The notes: a model not told the origin generated them from the letters alone. 64,000 bases of DNA from Brevibacterium paucivorans (GCF_016907735.1 NZ_JAFBCP010000001.1:1364001-1428000); one strand, 5' to 3'; counted from the first letter of the stretch, positions 41,912 to 50,714 are shown. Program-made: numbers and translations.

Positions 41912-44038
41912 CTAGAACGGTGGCGGGTCATCGCCGGGCTGCGGGCTAAACGCTTCCCATGGATCCATGGGTGCTGATATTGGCGCTTGTGCGGTGGCGA
42001 CAGCTGCATGCGGGGCGTGGATGACAACTTGCGGGACGTGCTGGGTGGTTGTTTCTGTGGTTGTTTCTGTGGCCCCCGTTCGTTCACGAGCTTCGCGCTC
42101 CTCGGCAAGGAACTTGTCGATGCTGTGGCTGACGTCGACCTCGCCGGTGTCAAAGTATTCAAGGAGCTGCTCAAAGTGAGCCTGGTTGATTCGTGATTCC
42201 GGAGGGTAAACCAGCGTGGTACCAATCCGAGGGAATTCCCAAGCGAGTGCCCCGTCCTCTCGTCTAGTCACGCTGATTCGTTTTTGTGTTTTCTCTTGAT
42301 GGTGCTTCTTGCAGAGTGGGTGTAGGTTTTCGAGCACGGTCTGCCCGCCTTGCGTGGGCTTAGCGTGATTGAACGGCTCGATGTGGTCTTTTTCACACAC
42401 TCTGGCTGGTACAGGGCACCAGGGCACAGAGCAGTCATCCCACCTGGCTTCCAAGGTGCGTTTCAGTGGTGCGGTTACTCGGTATTTGGTGGGCGTCGAT
42501 TCGAGTACCACGCCGGTTTGCGGGTCAGTGAAAAGTCGGTACACCCATGTTGCGTCCATGAGCACTTGGTCTGCAGTTTGCGGGTCGATGGGTATGCGGT
42601 TGTTCAGCATGACTGGCACATGCACTCGATCTTTAAGCGCTGGCTGAAGCGCGTGCTCATCAGGCACGATTCCATGTATTGAGTTTTCATCGAGTCGCAT
42701 TAATTGAAGGTGTTTACCCGGCGGGCTTTCCTTGTTGAGCCCTTGGCGTGAGACTTTGCCAGGTGGTTTTTCTCTGACCATGTGTATGAGGGGAACCGTC
42801 AGGTTGATGCTGGCTTGGGATTTCAACCACTCTTCGTCGGTGGGCATCGAAATGTACAGCTCGAGTTCGTGTACGTTCTGTGCCCGGTTCGCTTCCCATC
42901 GATCTTCGAACACGGGCATCTGGGTGAGTCCCGAAGCTCCTTCGCGACCGCTCTTGCGCTCGGACTTTTCAACGCGTGCGGGTGCCTGCTGGCGAGTGGG
43001 AATGATCCGGGCCCGCACAGTAGTCGATGGTTTGGAGCCGAGAAGCAAATCAAACATCAGCTGGTTCATCAGCCGCTCGTCGTCGATCACTACCTTGCCG
43101 AGATCACCCACTCGCATCTCGGTCTTTCCGCTCGATGGGCGTGTGAAGAATACCTTGTGGTCTTTTTCGTCAAGGGTCGTGGTGAACGGGTCGATGTGGT
43201 TGGATTTGATCGCTTTGGCGGACCCGCGAAGTCGTTGAAAAAACGCTTGAACGCGAAGCGTGGGACCGGTGACTCTGAGCGTGGAAGTGCCGTCGCCGTT
43301 GTCCCAGCACTGGACAGTTCGGTTTCGTGTGGCGTCATCATTCCGCGACTGTGGCGACGTGAGCATCGCGAGGATCTCATTGACATGTTTCCGGTACGTC
43401 TTGTTGGTGACATCGACGCGCTTGGCGGTCAGTAATTCATCAAAGCGAGGGATGCATACGCTGGTATAGCTGACCCGGCTGACGGTGTACATGAGCCGGT
43501 CAAAACTGACCACCCCTTGCTTCACAAGAGACCAGAGCTTGGGCATCAAAAGCGTTGCGGTTATTATTTTCCGCGCTCGAGTTATCACATTTGGTCCGGT
43601 GCAATCCATGATTTCGGCTAACGCGCCAATCGTGGATGACGGCAGTGTCTCCACCAGTTTTTCTATTGCTTTAACGGCGAATGTTCCACGGTTGGGTACG
43701 ACCACGCACGCCACCGTGTCTTCCAGGTAAACAGTAGGTCGATGTTTGCTCTTGAGTCCGAACGCGGCTCCTTGGCCCGAATCGCTGCCGGCCCCTGTGG
43801 TAGCAACTTGGCCGGTGATGGTAGGTGCGACGCCAGGTTCGGAGTTAAACACGGCCCGCAGTTCCGTGGAGTCTTGGTTGAGTGGGGAGAGGTGAGAAAT
43901 AAGGATCTCGCTGAGTGCTTCTGCGCGTTGGACCTCTATTAAATGGGCCTCACGCTCAACTTCCCTAAATGCATCGAATACGCCGTCGTCCGGGTAGTTG
44001 TATGCATCCTCAGTCGATTCGTTGTGTGCGTATAGCAT
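41912..44038 (-). CDS. DUF222-HNH endonuclease family protein
   Basis: 708 residues. The N-terminal DUF222-like helical domain covers roughly residues 1-330 and the HNH site lies near residue 580: CSVPWCPVPARVCEKDHIEPFNHAKPTQGGQTVLENLHPLCKKHH (Cys-x4-Cys, D-H, N, Cys-x2-H-H), a complete beta-beta-alpha metal finger. A Thr/Gln/Pro-rich tail ends the protein. Such genes occur in many paralogous copies in actinobacteria and are suspected mobile or selfish endonucleases; function is unproven. It splits the LPXTG cluster between copies 1 and 2. Confidence 0.88.
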   Translation of the reverse strand: MLYAHNESTEDAYNYPDDGVFDAFREVEREAHLIEVQRAEALSEILISHLSPLNQDSTELRAVFNSEPGVAPTITGQVATTGAGSDSGQGAAFGLKSKHRPTVYLEDTVACVVVPNRGTFAVKAIEKLVETLPSSTIGALAEIMDCTGPNVITRARKIITATLLMPKLWSLVKQGVVSFDRLMYTVSRVSYTSVCIPRFDELLTAKRVDVTNKTYRKHVNEILAMLTSPQSRNDDATRNRTVQCWDNGDGTSTLRVTGPTLRVQAFFQRLRGSAKAIKSNHIDPFTTTLDEKDHKVFFTRPSSGKTEMRVGDLGKVVIDDERLMNQLMFDLLLGSKPSTTVRARIIPTRQQAPARVEKSERKSGREGASGLTQMPVFEDRWEANRAQNVHELELYISMPTDEEWLKSQASINLTVPLIHMVREKPPGKVSRQGLNKESPPGKHLQLMRLDENSIHGIVPDEHALQPALKDRVHVPVMLNNRIPIDPQTADQVLMDATWVYRLFTDPQTGVVLESTPTKYRVTAPLKRTLEARWDDCSVPWCPVPARVCEKDHIEPFNHAKPTQGGQTVLENLHPLCKKHHQEKTQKRISVTRREDGALAWEFPRIGTTLVYPPESRINQAHFEQLLEYFDTGEVDVSHSIDKFLAEEREARERTGATETTTETTTQHVPQVVIHAPHAAVATAQAPISAPMDPWEAFSPQPGDDPPPF

Positions 44039-44144
44039 CTTTGCTCACCTCCTTGTGTGTACATTCTATTATCGTTCTAAAATGATGTCAACTCACTATA
44101 GCGCTAAAATTAATCAGGTTCGAATCTCATTCGAATTATCTCCT

Positions 44145-44198
44145 GCGCAAACCGAGCAAAACGGCGCGTTATATTGCGCCGGAACGCTCACTTTGCGC
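44145..44198. repeat. Dispersed palindromic element, copy B
   Basis: GCGCAAACCGAGC (44145-44157) pairs with GCTCACTTTGCGC (44186-44198) at 11 of 13 positions, enclosing GGCGC-GTTATATT-GCGCC. Reverse complemented, it aligns over its whole length with element A, including the GCGCAATATAA core. The 44039-44371 gap also holds the hairpin at 44209-44237 and nothing else I can recognise. Confidence 0.7.
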
Positions 44199-44208
44199 GG
44201 AACAGAAG

Positions 44209-44237
44209 TGGGGCTCGAGCATTCCGCTCGAGCCCCA
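44209..44237. terminator. Perfect 12-bp hairpin after LPXTG protein 2
   Basis: TGGGGCTCGAGC (44209-44220), loop ATTCC, complement 44226-44237. It lies 134 bases beyond the stop of the minus-strand gene and before the HNH gene. The run that follows on the minus strand (ACTTCTGTTCC) is only mildly T-rich. Confidence 0.6.
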
Positions 44238-44371
44238 TAACAGACTCCGCCACTTTCGCAGCGGTTCACTCACTCGTTCACTTACTCCCGCGACGTTAAA
44301 CGGGGGAGGTGGCTACCACCTCGGCGGGGGCGGGGAAGCCGGCTCACCCACCCGAGGCGGCAGACGCACGC

Positions 44372-45796
44372 CTACTTGTTACGGCGGCGCGTCACCAGGA
44401 CGGTTGCCGCACCTACCGTGAGGAGTGCCCCACCGGCGATCAGGCCAGTGACACCCATACCGGTGCGGGGCAGGTCGCCAGCCTCGCTAGCGTCACTGCC
44501 GGCCCCACTGTCTCCGGCCCCACTGTCCCCAGAGCCACTGCCGTCGCCGGCCTCGGCATCTTCCTCTGAACCAGAGCCGTCACCGGAGTCACCACCGTCG
44601 CCACCCTCGGCATCGCCACCTTTGCCTTCGTGGACAACCGTGAAGGTTTCAGTCAGTTCGCCTTGTTCGCTCTTCACCGTGATTTTGTATTTGCCGGCGA
44701 AGCTCTCGGCGCTCTGACCTTTCTGAACGCCGTGAATGGCGGTGCCACCGCGGCCTTCTTCATCGGCGGTCCCTTCGCCTTCGAAGTCCTCAACTTTTCC
44801 GTCACCGTCAACCTTGGTCACGGTGTACGTGAACTTCTCGTTTGGCTTCATGCCCACAATGCCCACCTGAATGCCAGAATCTTCGCTCAGGAACTCCTTG
44901 GTGGAGATCTCGGGGCGGTCAAGCGACATCATGTAGCGCGGTTTGTCTTCGTTGTTGTTACCGGCTTGCTCATCGTCCTTGACGACCTGAAACTCAGCGG
45001 TCGTGTCCACCGGTTTGCCGTTTTCGTCGTCCAAGGTCACCGTGTAGTTGCCCAGCAAGGCGTCCAGCTCAGTGTCGGACGCGACCTCAACGTAGAACGA
45101 GCCACTGTTCTTTTCAGCGGTGAAGGTGTCGGAGTTTTCGACCCCCGCTTCGCCACCCTTGAGGTTCCACGTGTACTTCTTGCCTGGCTCCAGGTTCTTG
45201 TAACGCACGATGAAACCTTTATCGCGGAACGGCGTCACATGGATTTTGGTGTCTTCAACCGCAATGCCTGGCGTAGAGCCGTCGGGTCCAGAACCTTCAT
45301 CGTCGGTAACCGTGAACGTCTCTTCGAGGTTCAGGTCGCTACCCGTGACAGTGACGATGTATTCGCCGGTAACGTCCTCGAGGTCGTTGAAAATCGAGTG
45401 GGCAGTGAAGTTTTCCTTGACCTCTCCCGATGGGCCACTGCCCAGGGTCTTGGTCCACGGCTTAACGTCGCTTCCCTTCTTTGTCACCTTGTAGGTCACC
45501 ATCTCGTTGGGAGACAGGCCGGTGATGTTAATGGTTACGGTTTTGTCGATGTCCTGGAAGTCCACCGCCGAAATGTTCTTCGGCGTAATCTTCAACTTGG
45601 GTTCGGACGGTTTTTCGTTTTCGCCCGCCGGCTCTGAGCTTCCTTCGTTTCCTTCCTTGGAGGTGGGAGCGTCAGTTGCCTTCTGTTGGGCGGGTGTTTC
45701 GTTAGGGGTCGCCGAGGTGGCAACGGCTGCGGGACCTGTAAATGCTACGGATCCAGCAACGACTGCGACAGCTGGTGCGAGAAGTAGTTTCTTCAT
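44372..45796 (-). CDS. LPXTG-anchored repeat surface protein 2
   Basis: 474 residues from ATG 45796, with AAAGGA upstream (a GTG one codon earlier is possible). Signal peptide MKKLLLAPAVAVVAGSVAFTGPAAVA, then a distinct first domain (KITPKNISAVDFQDIDKTVTI), a second domain of the RDKGFIVRYKNLEPGKKYTW type shared with protein 1, and a third of the DRPEISTKEFLSEDSGIQVGIVGMKPNEKFTYTV type also shared with protein 1. An acidic Gly/Ser/Asp/Glu linker precedes LPRTGMGVTGLIAGGALL and the RRRNK tail. A wall-attached Ig-like surface protein is expected; ligand unknown. Confidence 0.93.
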   Translation of the reverse strand: MKKLLLAPAVAVVAGSVAFTGPAAVATSATPNETPAQQKATDAPTSKEGNEGSSEPAGENEKPSEPKLKITPKNISAVDFQDIDKTVTINITGLSPNEMVTYKVTKKGSDVKPWTKTLGSGPSGEVKENFTAHSIFNDLEDVTGEYIVTVTGSDLNLEETFTVTDDEGSGPDGSTPGIAVEDTKIHVTPFRDKGFIVRYKNLEPGKKYTWNLKGGEAGVENSDTFTAEKNSGSFYVEVASDTELDALLGNYTVTLDDENGKPVDTTAEFQVVKDDEQAGNNNEDKPRYMMSLDRPEISTKEFLSEDSGIQVGIVGMKPNEKFTYTVTKVDGDGKVEDFEGEGTADEEGRGGTAIHGVQKGQSAESFAGKYKITVKSEQGELTETFTVVHEGKGGDAEGGDGGDSGDGSGSEEDAEAGDGSGSGDSGAGDSGAGSDASEAGDLPRTGMGVTGLIAGGALLTVGAATVLVTRRRNK

Positions 45797-45851
45797 CACT
45801 ATCCTTTGCTCGTGGGTACAGGTTCCCTTTCACCATGCGCATGGATGTGTG

Positions 45852-45883
45852 ACGCAAACAACTTTTGTAAGTTTTGTAGGCGC
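45852..45883 (-). promoter_or_regulatory. Shared LPXTG upstream element, copy 2
   Basis: CGCAAACAACTTTTGTAAGT followed by TTTGTAGGCGC, 56-87 bases before LPXTG protein 2. It shares the TTTGTAAGTTTTGT core with copy 1. Confidence 0.6.
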
Positions 45884-45921
45884 GAAAAATGCGGGGTCTG
45901 AGCGAACACTCAGACCCCGCA
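45884..45921 (-). terminator. Intrinsic terminator of LPXTG protein 3
   Basis: TGCGGGGTCTGAG (45890-45902) pairs perfectly with 45909-45921. Read on the minus strand, the hairpin is followed by ATTTTTCGC, a good T-run. It abuts the upstream element of LPXTG protein 2. Confidence 0.85.
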
Positions 45922-45995
45922 CACTGTCGCTTAATGTGGCGACGAGTTTTGTGCTAATAGCCCCGTACTGCGAATGACAGGACTGGTGCTTTGCC

Positions 45996-47180
45996 TTAGT
46001 TGGTGCGGCGGCGGGTGACCAGAACGGTTGCTGCACCCACGGTGAGGAGCGCTCCACCTGCGATCAGGCCGGAGAGTTCCATACCGGTGCGTGGCAGCGT
46101 GTTCGAGGACTTTCCGTCACCCTTAGCGTTGTTGCTCTTACCGGAGTCGTTGCCGGTGTTCTTTGCGTCGCTGTTACCGGAGTTGTTGTCTCCGCCCTTA
46201 GCCTCGCCCTTACCGGTGTTCTTACCGTCACCCTTGTCGCCTGGCTTTGCTTCGTCCTTCTTACCAGGGGTGTTGGTGACCGTGAAGGTGTCGGTGAGTA
46301 CGCCTTCTTCGCTCTTAACGGTGACCTTGTAGGTTCCCAAGAAGCCATCGATGCCAGCGCCAGCTTCGCGACCGTAAACGGTGTATGCCCACACGCCGTC
46401 CTTGTTGGCCTGAACATGCTTGAAAACGTTTTCGACTTTACCGTTACCGGCCTGCTTGGACACCGAGTAGGTGAACTTCTCGTTTGGCTTCAAGCCGGTC
46501 ACAACGAGGTCCACACCCTTGTCCTTCTTTACGAAGTCACCAGGGGTTACTTCCTTAGGCGAAACCTTCAGACCGTACTTTGTGGCTTCCTTTTCAGGCT
46601 TGTCACCTTCACCAGGCTTAGGGGCCTCTGGCTTCGGAGCTTCAGGCTTAGGTGCCTCTGGCTTTGGCTTCTCAGGCTTAGGAGTGTCGTCCTTCTTGCC
46701 GGAGGTGTTGGTGACTTTGAAACTGTCGGTGAGTGCGCCTTCTTCGCTCTTGACGGTGACCTTGTAGGTTCCAACAAAGCCCTGCAGGTCAGCGCTACCT
46801 TTTTGACCGTATACGGTGTATGCCCATACGCCGTCCTTGTTTGCCTGGACGTCGTTGAAGAGGGTTTCTACCTTACCGTTACCGGCCTGCTTGGACACCG
46901 AGTAGGTGAACTTTTCGTTTGGCTTCAGGCCAGTGACAACAAGCTTGACACCCTTTTCCTTCTTTACGAAGTCACCAGGGGTTACTTCCTTAGGCGAAAC
47001 CTTCAGAGCGTACTTAGCGGCTTCTTCCTTAGGCTTGTCACCTTCAGCAGACTTAGGGGCGTCTTGCTCGACTTTTGGTGCTTCTGGAGTCGGGGCGGTA
47101 GCAGCGAATGCCACGTTACCAGCGAGGGTCATGGAACCGGCTACAACTGCAACCGCTGGGGCAAGCAAGAACTTTTTCAT
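45996..47180 (-). CDS. LPXTG-anchored repeat surface protein 3
   Basis: 394 residues. Signal peptide MKKFLLAPAVAVVAGSMTLAGNVAFA. Two near-identical domains of about 105 residues (KYALKVSPKEVTPGDFVKKEKGVKLVVTGLKPNEKFTYSV ... GTYKVTVKSEEGALTDSF) are separated by a Pro/Lys/Glu wall-spanning repeat (PKPEAPKPEAPKPEAPKP). A Gly/Asn/Lys/Asp linker precedes LPRTGMELSGLIAGGALL and RRRTN. Codon use is biased as in highly expressed genes. Protein 4 carries a domain that is almost the same at DNA level, pointing to recombination between them. Confidence 0.93.
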   Translation of the reverse strand: MKKFLLAPAVAVVAGSMTLAGNVAFAATAPTPEAPKVEQDAPKSAEGDKPKEEAAKYALKVSPKEVTPGDFVKKEKGVKLVVTGLKPNEKFTYSVSKQAGNGKVETLFNDVQANKDGVWAYTVYGQKGSADLQGFVGTYKVTVKSEEGALTDSFKVTNTSGKKDDTPKPEKPKPEAPKPEAPKPEAPKPGEGDKPEKEATKYGLKVSPKEVTPGDFVKKDKGVDLVVTGLKPNEKFTYSVSKQAGNGKVENVFKHVQANKDGVWAYTVYGREAGAGIDGFLGTYKVTVKSEEGVLTDTFTVTNTPGKKDEAKPGDKGDGKNTGKGEAKGGDNNSGNSDAKNTGNDSGKSNNAKGDGKSSNTLPRTGMELSGLIAGGALLTVGAATVLVTRRRTN

Positions 47181-47240
47181 CTCTGTCCTTCGTTATCGCT
47201 AAAAATTACTTGGAAAGCATATGAGCATTATCCAAATATC

Positions 47241-47264
47241 GCGACTTTTGTAACTTTTGGTCGC
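47241..47264 (-). promoter_or_regulatory. Shared LPXTG upstream element, copy 3
   Basis: GCGACTTTTGTAACTTTTGG then TCGC, 61-84 bases before LPXTG protein 3. Confidence 0.6.
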
Positions 47265-47277
47265 ACAAGTGCTGAAA

Positions 47278-47318
47278 ACGGCCAGTGGCCCGAGCGCGAT
47301 GCTCGGGCCACTGGCCGT
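47278..47318 (-). terminator. Intrinsic terminator of LPXTG protein 4
   Basis: ACGGCCAGTGGCCCGAGC (47278-47295), loop GCGAT, perfect 18-bp complement at 47301-47318; on the minus strand a TTTT run follows. It abuts the upstream element of LPXTG protein 3. Confidence 0.85.
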
Positions 47319-47373
47319 GGTTGCTAGTGCCGTTTGGGTTGCCTTGTGTTACGAGTTACGGCACTGTTTTGTC

Positions 47374-48792
47374 TTATTTGGTGCGACGGCGGGTAACCAG
47401 AACGGTTGCCGCACCCACGGTGAGGAGCACTCCACCAGCAACCAGGCCGGAGAGTTCCATACCGGTGCGTGGCAGGGTGTTCGAAGACTTACCGTTGCCC
47501 TTAGCGTTGTTGCTCTTACCGGAGTTGTCGCCGGTGTTCTTTGCGTCGCCCTTACCGGAGTTGTTGTCTCCGCCCTTAGCGTCACCCTTGTCTTTACCGT
47601 CACCCTTGTCGCCTGGCTTTGCTTCGTCCTTCTTACCGGGGGTGTTGGTGACCTTGAAGGTGTCGGTGAGTACGCCTTCTTCGCTCTTGACGGTGACCTT
47701 GTAGGTTCCAACGAAGCCCTGCAGCCCAGCTCCAGCTTCGCGACCGTAAACGGTGTATGCCCATACACCGTCCTTGTTTGCCTGAACGTCGTTGAAGAGG
47801 GTTTCTACCTTACCGTTACCGGCCTGCTTGGACACTGAGTAGGTGAACTTCTCGTTTGGCTTCAGGCCAGTGACGACAAGCTTGACACCCTTTTCCTTCT
47901 TTACGAAGTCACCAGGGGTTACTTCCTTAGGCGAAACCTTCAGAGCGTACTTAGCGGCTTCTTCCTTAGGCTTGTCACCTTCACCAGGCTTAGGGTTGTT
48001 CGGCTGTGGTGTACCAACATCTTCACGGTCACCGACCACAGTAAACGAAACTGAAGCGTCAAGCGTCTTACCCGACTCATCCTTCAACGTAAGGGTGTAC
48101 TTACCTTTGAGTTCAGAGTCGGACATCTTGTCAGCACCTTCTACCTTGGCATAGAAGGTGCCACCATTCTTTGAAACACTGTTTGAGTTGAAGGTTCCAG
48201 TCGAAGTCTTACCGGATTCCTCGTGCTTGAGAACCCAAGTGAATTCCTTGCTACTCTCGAGGTTCTTGTACGACACCACCATTCCGGCTGCGCGGAAGGC
48301 GCCCACGTGGTACTTGTCGAACTGAGCCGACAGCTCAGGGTCACCGGCAGCTTCCTTGTCCTTGTCGATGTAGCGAATAACACCGGCGTTGACCTTGGTG
48401 CCGTCTTCGAGGGTGACAGTGACGGTGTAGTCCCCGTTAGGGTTCTTAACGCCGTCGCCACCGCCCGTGACGCCGTCCACGCCGTAAACCTCGAACGTCG
48501 GTGTTTCAGCAAGTTCGTCAACGCGAGTGACCAGCTTGAGGCTTGGGTCAGCGCTGTTAGGAGCGTCCACCGACTTGATCTTGGCGCCCGCAGGCAGGTT
48601 CGAAACGCTGATCGAAACCTTCTGAGCTTGAACCTTGTCAGCGTCAAGCTTGATGGTGCACTGTGCCCCCTGCTTAGCGTTCAACGTGTTGTTGGAGCAT
48701 TCGGCAGTGGGGGCGGCGAATGCAGGAGTGCCGGAAAATGCGATAGCACCAGCGACCAAAGCAACGGCCGGTGCAAGAACGAGCTTCTTCAT
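47374..48792 (-). CDS. LPXTG-anchored repeat surface protein 4
   Basis: 472 residues. Signal peptide MKKLVLAPAVALVAGAIAFSGTPAFA. An N-terminal domain with a cysteine pair (AECSNNTLNAKQGAQCTIKL) is unique in the cluster. A middle domain (QFDKYHVGAFRAAGMVVSYKNLESSKEFTWVLK) resembles domains in proteins 1 and 2, and the third (KYALKVSPKEVTPGDFVKKEKGV) is nearly identical to those in protein 3. The linker is Lys/Gly/Asp/Asn-rich. Sorting signal LPRTGMELSGLVAGGVLL, tail RRRTK. It is the first of the cluster on the minus strand, and each member has its own promoter region and terminator. Confidence 0.93.
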   Translation of the reverse strand: MKKLVLAPAVALVAGAIAFSGTPAFAAPTAECSNNTLNAKQGAQCTIKLDADKVQAQKVSISVSNLPAGAKIKSVDAPNSADPSLKLVTRVDELAETPTFEVYGVDGVTGGGDGVKNPNGDYTVTVTLEDGTKVNAGVIRYIDKDKEAAGDPELSAQFDKYHVGAFRAAGMVVSYKNLESSKEFTWVLKHEESGKTSTGTFNSNSVSKNGGTFYAKVEGADKMSDSELKGKYTLTLKDESGKTLDASVSFTVVGDREDVGTPQPNNPKPGEGDKPKEEAAKYALKVSPKEVTPGDFVKKEKGVKLVVTGLKPNEKFTYSVSKQAGNGKVETLFNDVQANKDGVWAYTVYGREAGAGLQGFVGTYKVTVKSEEGVLTDTFKVTNTPGKKDEAKPGDKGDGKDKGDAKGGDNNSGKGDAKNTGDNSGKSNNAKGNGKSSNTLPRTGMELSGLVAGGVLLTVGAATVLVTRRRTK

Positions 48793-48875
48793 GCGAGTCC
48801 TTAGGTTCAGTGAGTAGTAGATTCGAGGGGTCAGAAGTGACTTCTCACACTTAGCATCAACCCGTCGCCAGATCT

Positions 48876-48902
48876 GCGCAACTTGTGGTCATTTTGGTCA
48901 CA
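48876..48902 (-). promoter_or_regulatory. Shared LPXTG upstream element, copy 4 (diverged)
   Basis: CGCAACTTGTGGTCATTTTG then GTCAC, 84-110 bases before LPXTG protein 4. It keeps the CGCAACTT start and GTCAC end of the other copies, but the TTTGTAAG core has changed. Confidence 0.45.
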
Positions 48903-48920
48903 GCTGAGCGTGTTCGCGTG

Positions 48921-50237
48921 CTAGACCTCGTCGCCCGCCGTAATAGCTGAAGCCTCTTCTTGTGAGGTGACGTGCGGGCGGCCGATGTCCGTAAAAAGTC
49001 TGCGTCCGCTGACGAGAATAGCCATTGACCCAAGCACAGCGACTGTTGCTACGCAGTAGGGTGCTCCCGCACCTGCCATTTCTGCGAGTGGGCCAGTAAC
49101 GAGAGGCGCGACTGCTCCACCTAAGAACCGGACGCCGGAGTACGTTGAGCTTGTGATGCTGCGTGGAAGGTCAGTGGCCTCCATGACCGCCTCAGTGAGC
49201 GCAGTGTTGAGAACGCCGAGAAATAATCCGGCCGCGACGACTGTGCTAACAAGTGTCGGCAAGCTATGGGCTCCAATTGCCATGGTGATGAGGCACGCGG
49301 CAAACATGGCAAAGTTGATCGAAAGTACCGGGAGGAGTCCGAACCTGCGGGTCAAGCGCGGAGCTGCGAGCACCGAGGTGAAAGCAAGTGCAAGACCCCA
49401 CCCAAAGAACACCAGCCCCAGCTCGTGTGCACCAAACGAAACTCCGACACTCTTTGCGGCTGCTTCGAGAGGGTACGGCGAGTAGGCGAGGAGTGTGAAG
49501 AATCCGAAGTTGTAACACAAGGCTACGATGCTCAAGAGGAGTAGTTGCGGGCGACGAAGCGCTTTAAACCCTGCCCAAAGAGAAGCTTTTGTCGCCGTGT
49601 TGGTGGGTTTTGGTAAAAGGGCGATAACCGCAGCAAGCCCAATCGCCATAAGCGCTGCTGTACCAAAGAACGGCATTCTCCACGAGATCGAACCGAGTGC
49701 TCCCCCGACAAGTGGGCCGACTGCTAAGCCAACTCCGAGCGCTGCCTCATAGAGGATGATAGCCTGGCCCGCTCCTCCTGAAGCCGCGCCAACGATTGCC
49801 GCGAGCGCGGTCGAAATAAAGAGTGCGTTGCCGAGGCCCCAACCGGCTCGGAAACCGATAATCGCGTCGACGCTCCCTGCGGTACCCGCGAGTGTCGCGA
49901 AAAGCACGATGAGAGCCAATCCTGCAGTGAGCGTGCGCTTCACGCCTAGCCGGCTTGAAATGAAGCCGGCGAAGAACATTGCAGCGGAAGTGACTAGAAG
50001 GTAGCTCGTAAACAGGAGCATCGTTTGGGAAGGAGTCGAATTCAGTTCGCGGCTGATCGCGGGAAGAATCGGGTCGACGAGACCAATTCCCATGAACGAC
50101 ACCATGCAGGCGAAAGAAATTGCCCACACAGCGATCGGCTGATCGAAGATTGATGGCTGTTTTCCTTTCTTCTGAGCTTCTGTGTCGCGGAGTTTGGTGC
50201 TGTTTGGCTTTTTGGAGTTAGGGGGTGTGGGTGACAT
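48921..50237 (-). CDS. MFS transporter, drug-efflux type
   Basis: 438 residues with about 12 membrane helices. N-terminal AVWAISFACMVSFMGIGLVDPILPAISRELN is the DHA1-type first helix with the D-P-I-L-P motif, and FISSRLGVKRTLTAGL is the MFS motif A between helices 2 and 3. GQAIILYEAALGVGLAVGPLVGGALGSISWRMPFF is the antiporter motif C region. It probably exports drugs or toxic metabolites by proton exchange. A MarR gene lies 36 bases upstream on the same strand and should regulate it. The lysine-rich N-terminal tail is cytoplasmic. Confidence 0.9.
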   Translation of the reverse strand: MSPTPPNSKKPNSTKLRDTEAQKKGKQPSIFDQPIAVWAISFACMVSFMGIGLVDPILPAISRELNSTPSQTMLLFTSYLLVTSAAMFFAGFISSRLGVKRTLTAGLALIVLFATLAGTAGSVDAIIGFRAGWGLGNALFISTALAAIVGAASGGAGQAIILYEAALGVGLAVGPLVGGALGSISWRMPFFGTAALMAIGLAAVIALLPKPTNTATKASLWAGFKALRRPQLLLLSIVALCYNFGFFTLLAYSPYPLEAAAKSVGVSFGAHELGLVFFGWGLALAFTSVLAAPRLTRRFGLLPVLSINFAMFAACLITMAIGAHSLPTLVSTVVAAGLFLGVLNTALTEAVMEATDLPRSITSSTYSGVRFLGGAVAPLVTGPLAEMAGAGAPYCVATVAVLGSMAILVSGRRLFTDIGRPHVTSQEEASAITAGDEV

Positions 50238-50273
50238 GCGGATATGGTCTCCAATCGAAGTGCGTGGCTTGCG

Positions 50274-50714
50274 TTATTCGGAGAGGGCGTCGCCGAGTTT
50301 GCCGAGGAGGTTCGCTGCGCGTTGAAGGATTTCGATGTCGTCGGGGCTGAGAGTCTCGAGCGCAGGGCGTACGGATTGAGCGGCTGCAGTGCGAGCCTGC
50401 TCGAGTTCCTGCCGACCGGCATCTGTCAGCGTGACCGCGCTTGCGCGAGCGTCCTGGGCGTCGGCGCGACGTTCCACGAGGTTATCGGCTACAAGGCGGT
50501 TGACAATCCCGGTCATTGTGGGCTGGGTGACCGCTTCACGCGTGGCGAGTTCGCCTATGCGAAGTGGCCCTCCGGATTGCAGATTGGCAAGGACCCGAAT
50601 TGCAATGAGGGAGCGCCGTCCATCTAGTCCGCGTGCGTACGCACGTCGAAAACTTGAACTGTGCGCCACCAGCTCATAAGCGAGGCTGTCCAGTGTTGTC
50701 CCGTCGTGGTTCAA
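50274..50714 (-). CDS. MarR-family transcriptional regulator
   Basis: 146 residues from TTG 50714; no better start is visible and the ribosome site is weak. The winged-helix core reads LRIGELATREAVTQPTMTGIVNRLVADNLVERRADAQDARASAVTLTDAGRQELEQA, which includes the D-x-R-A wing. The C-terminal helices (EILQRAANLLGKLGDALSE) should dimerise. It probably represses itself and the MFS gene until a ligand binds. A possible operator lies at 50732-50759. Confidence 0.9.
   Translation of the reverse strand: MNHDGTTLDSLAYELVAHSSSFRRAYARGLDGRRSLIAIRVLANLQSGGPLRIGELATREAVTQPTMTGIVNRLVADNLVERRADAQDARASAVTLTDAGRQELEQARTAAAQSVRPALETLSPDDIEILQRAANLLGKLGDALSE

Noticed and set aside
44630..45637. A 335-codon open frame on the plus strand opposite LPXTG protein 2
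   Set aside because: It is the antisense shadow of a repetitive, GC-biased gene with signal peptide and sorting signal; its translation shows no domain logic and no ribosome site.
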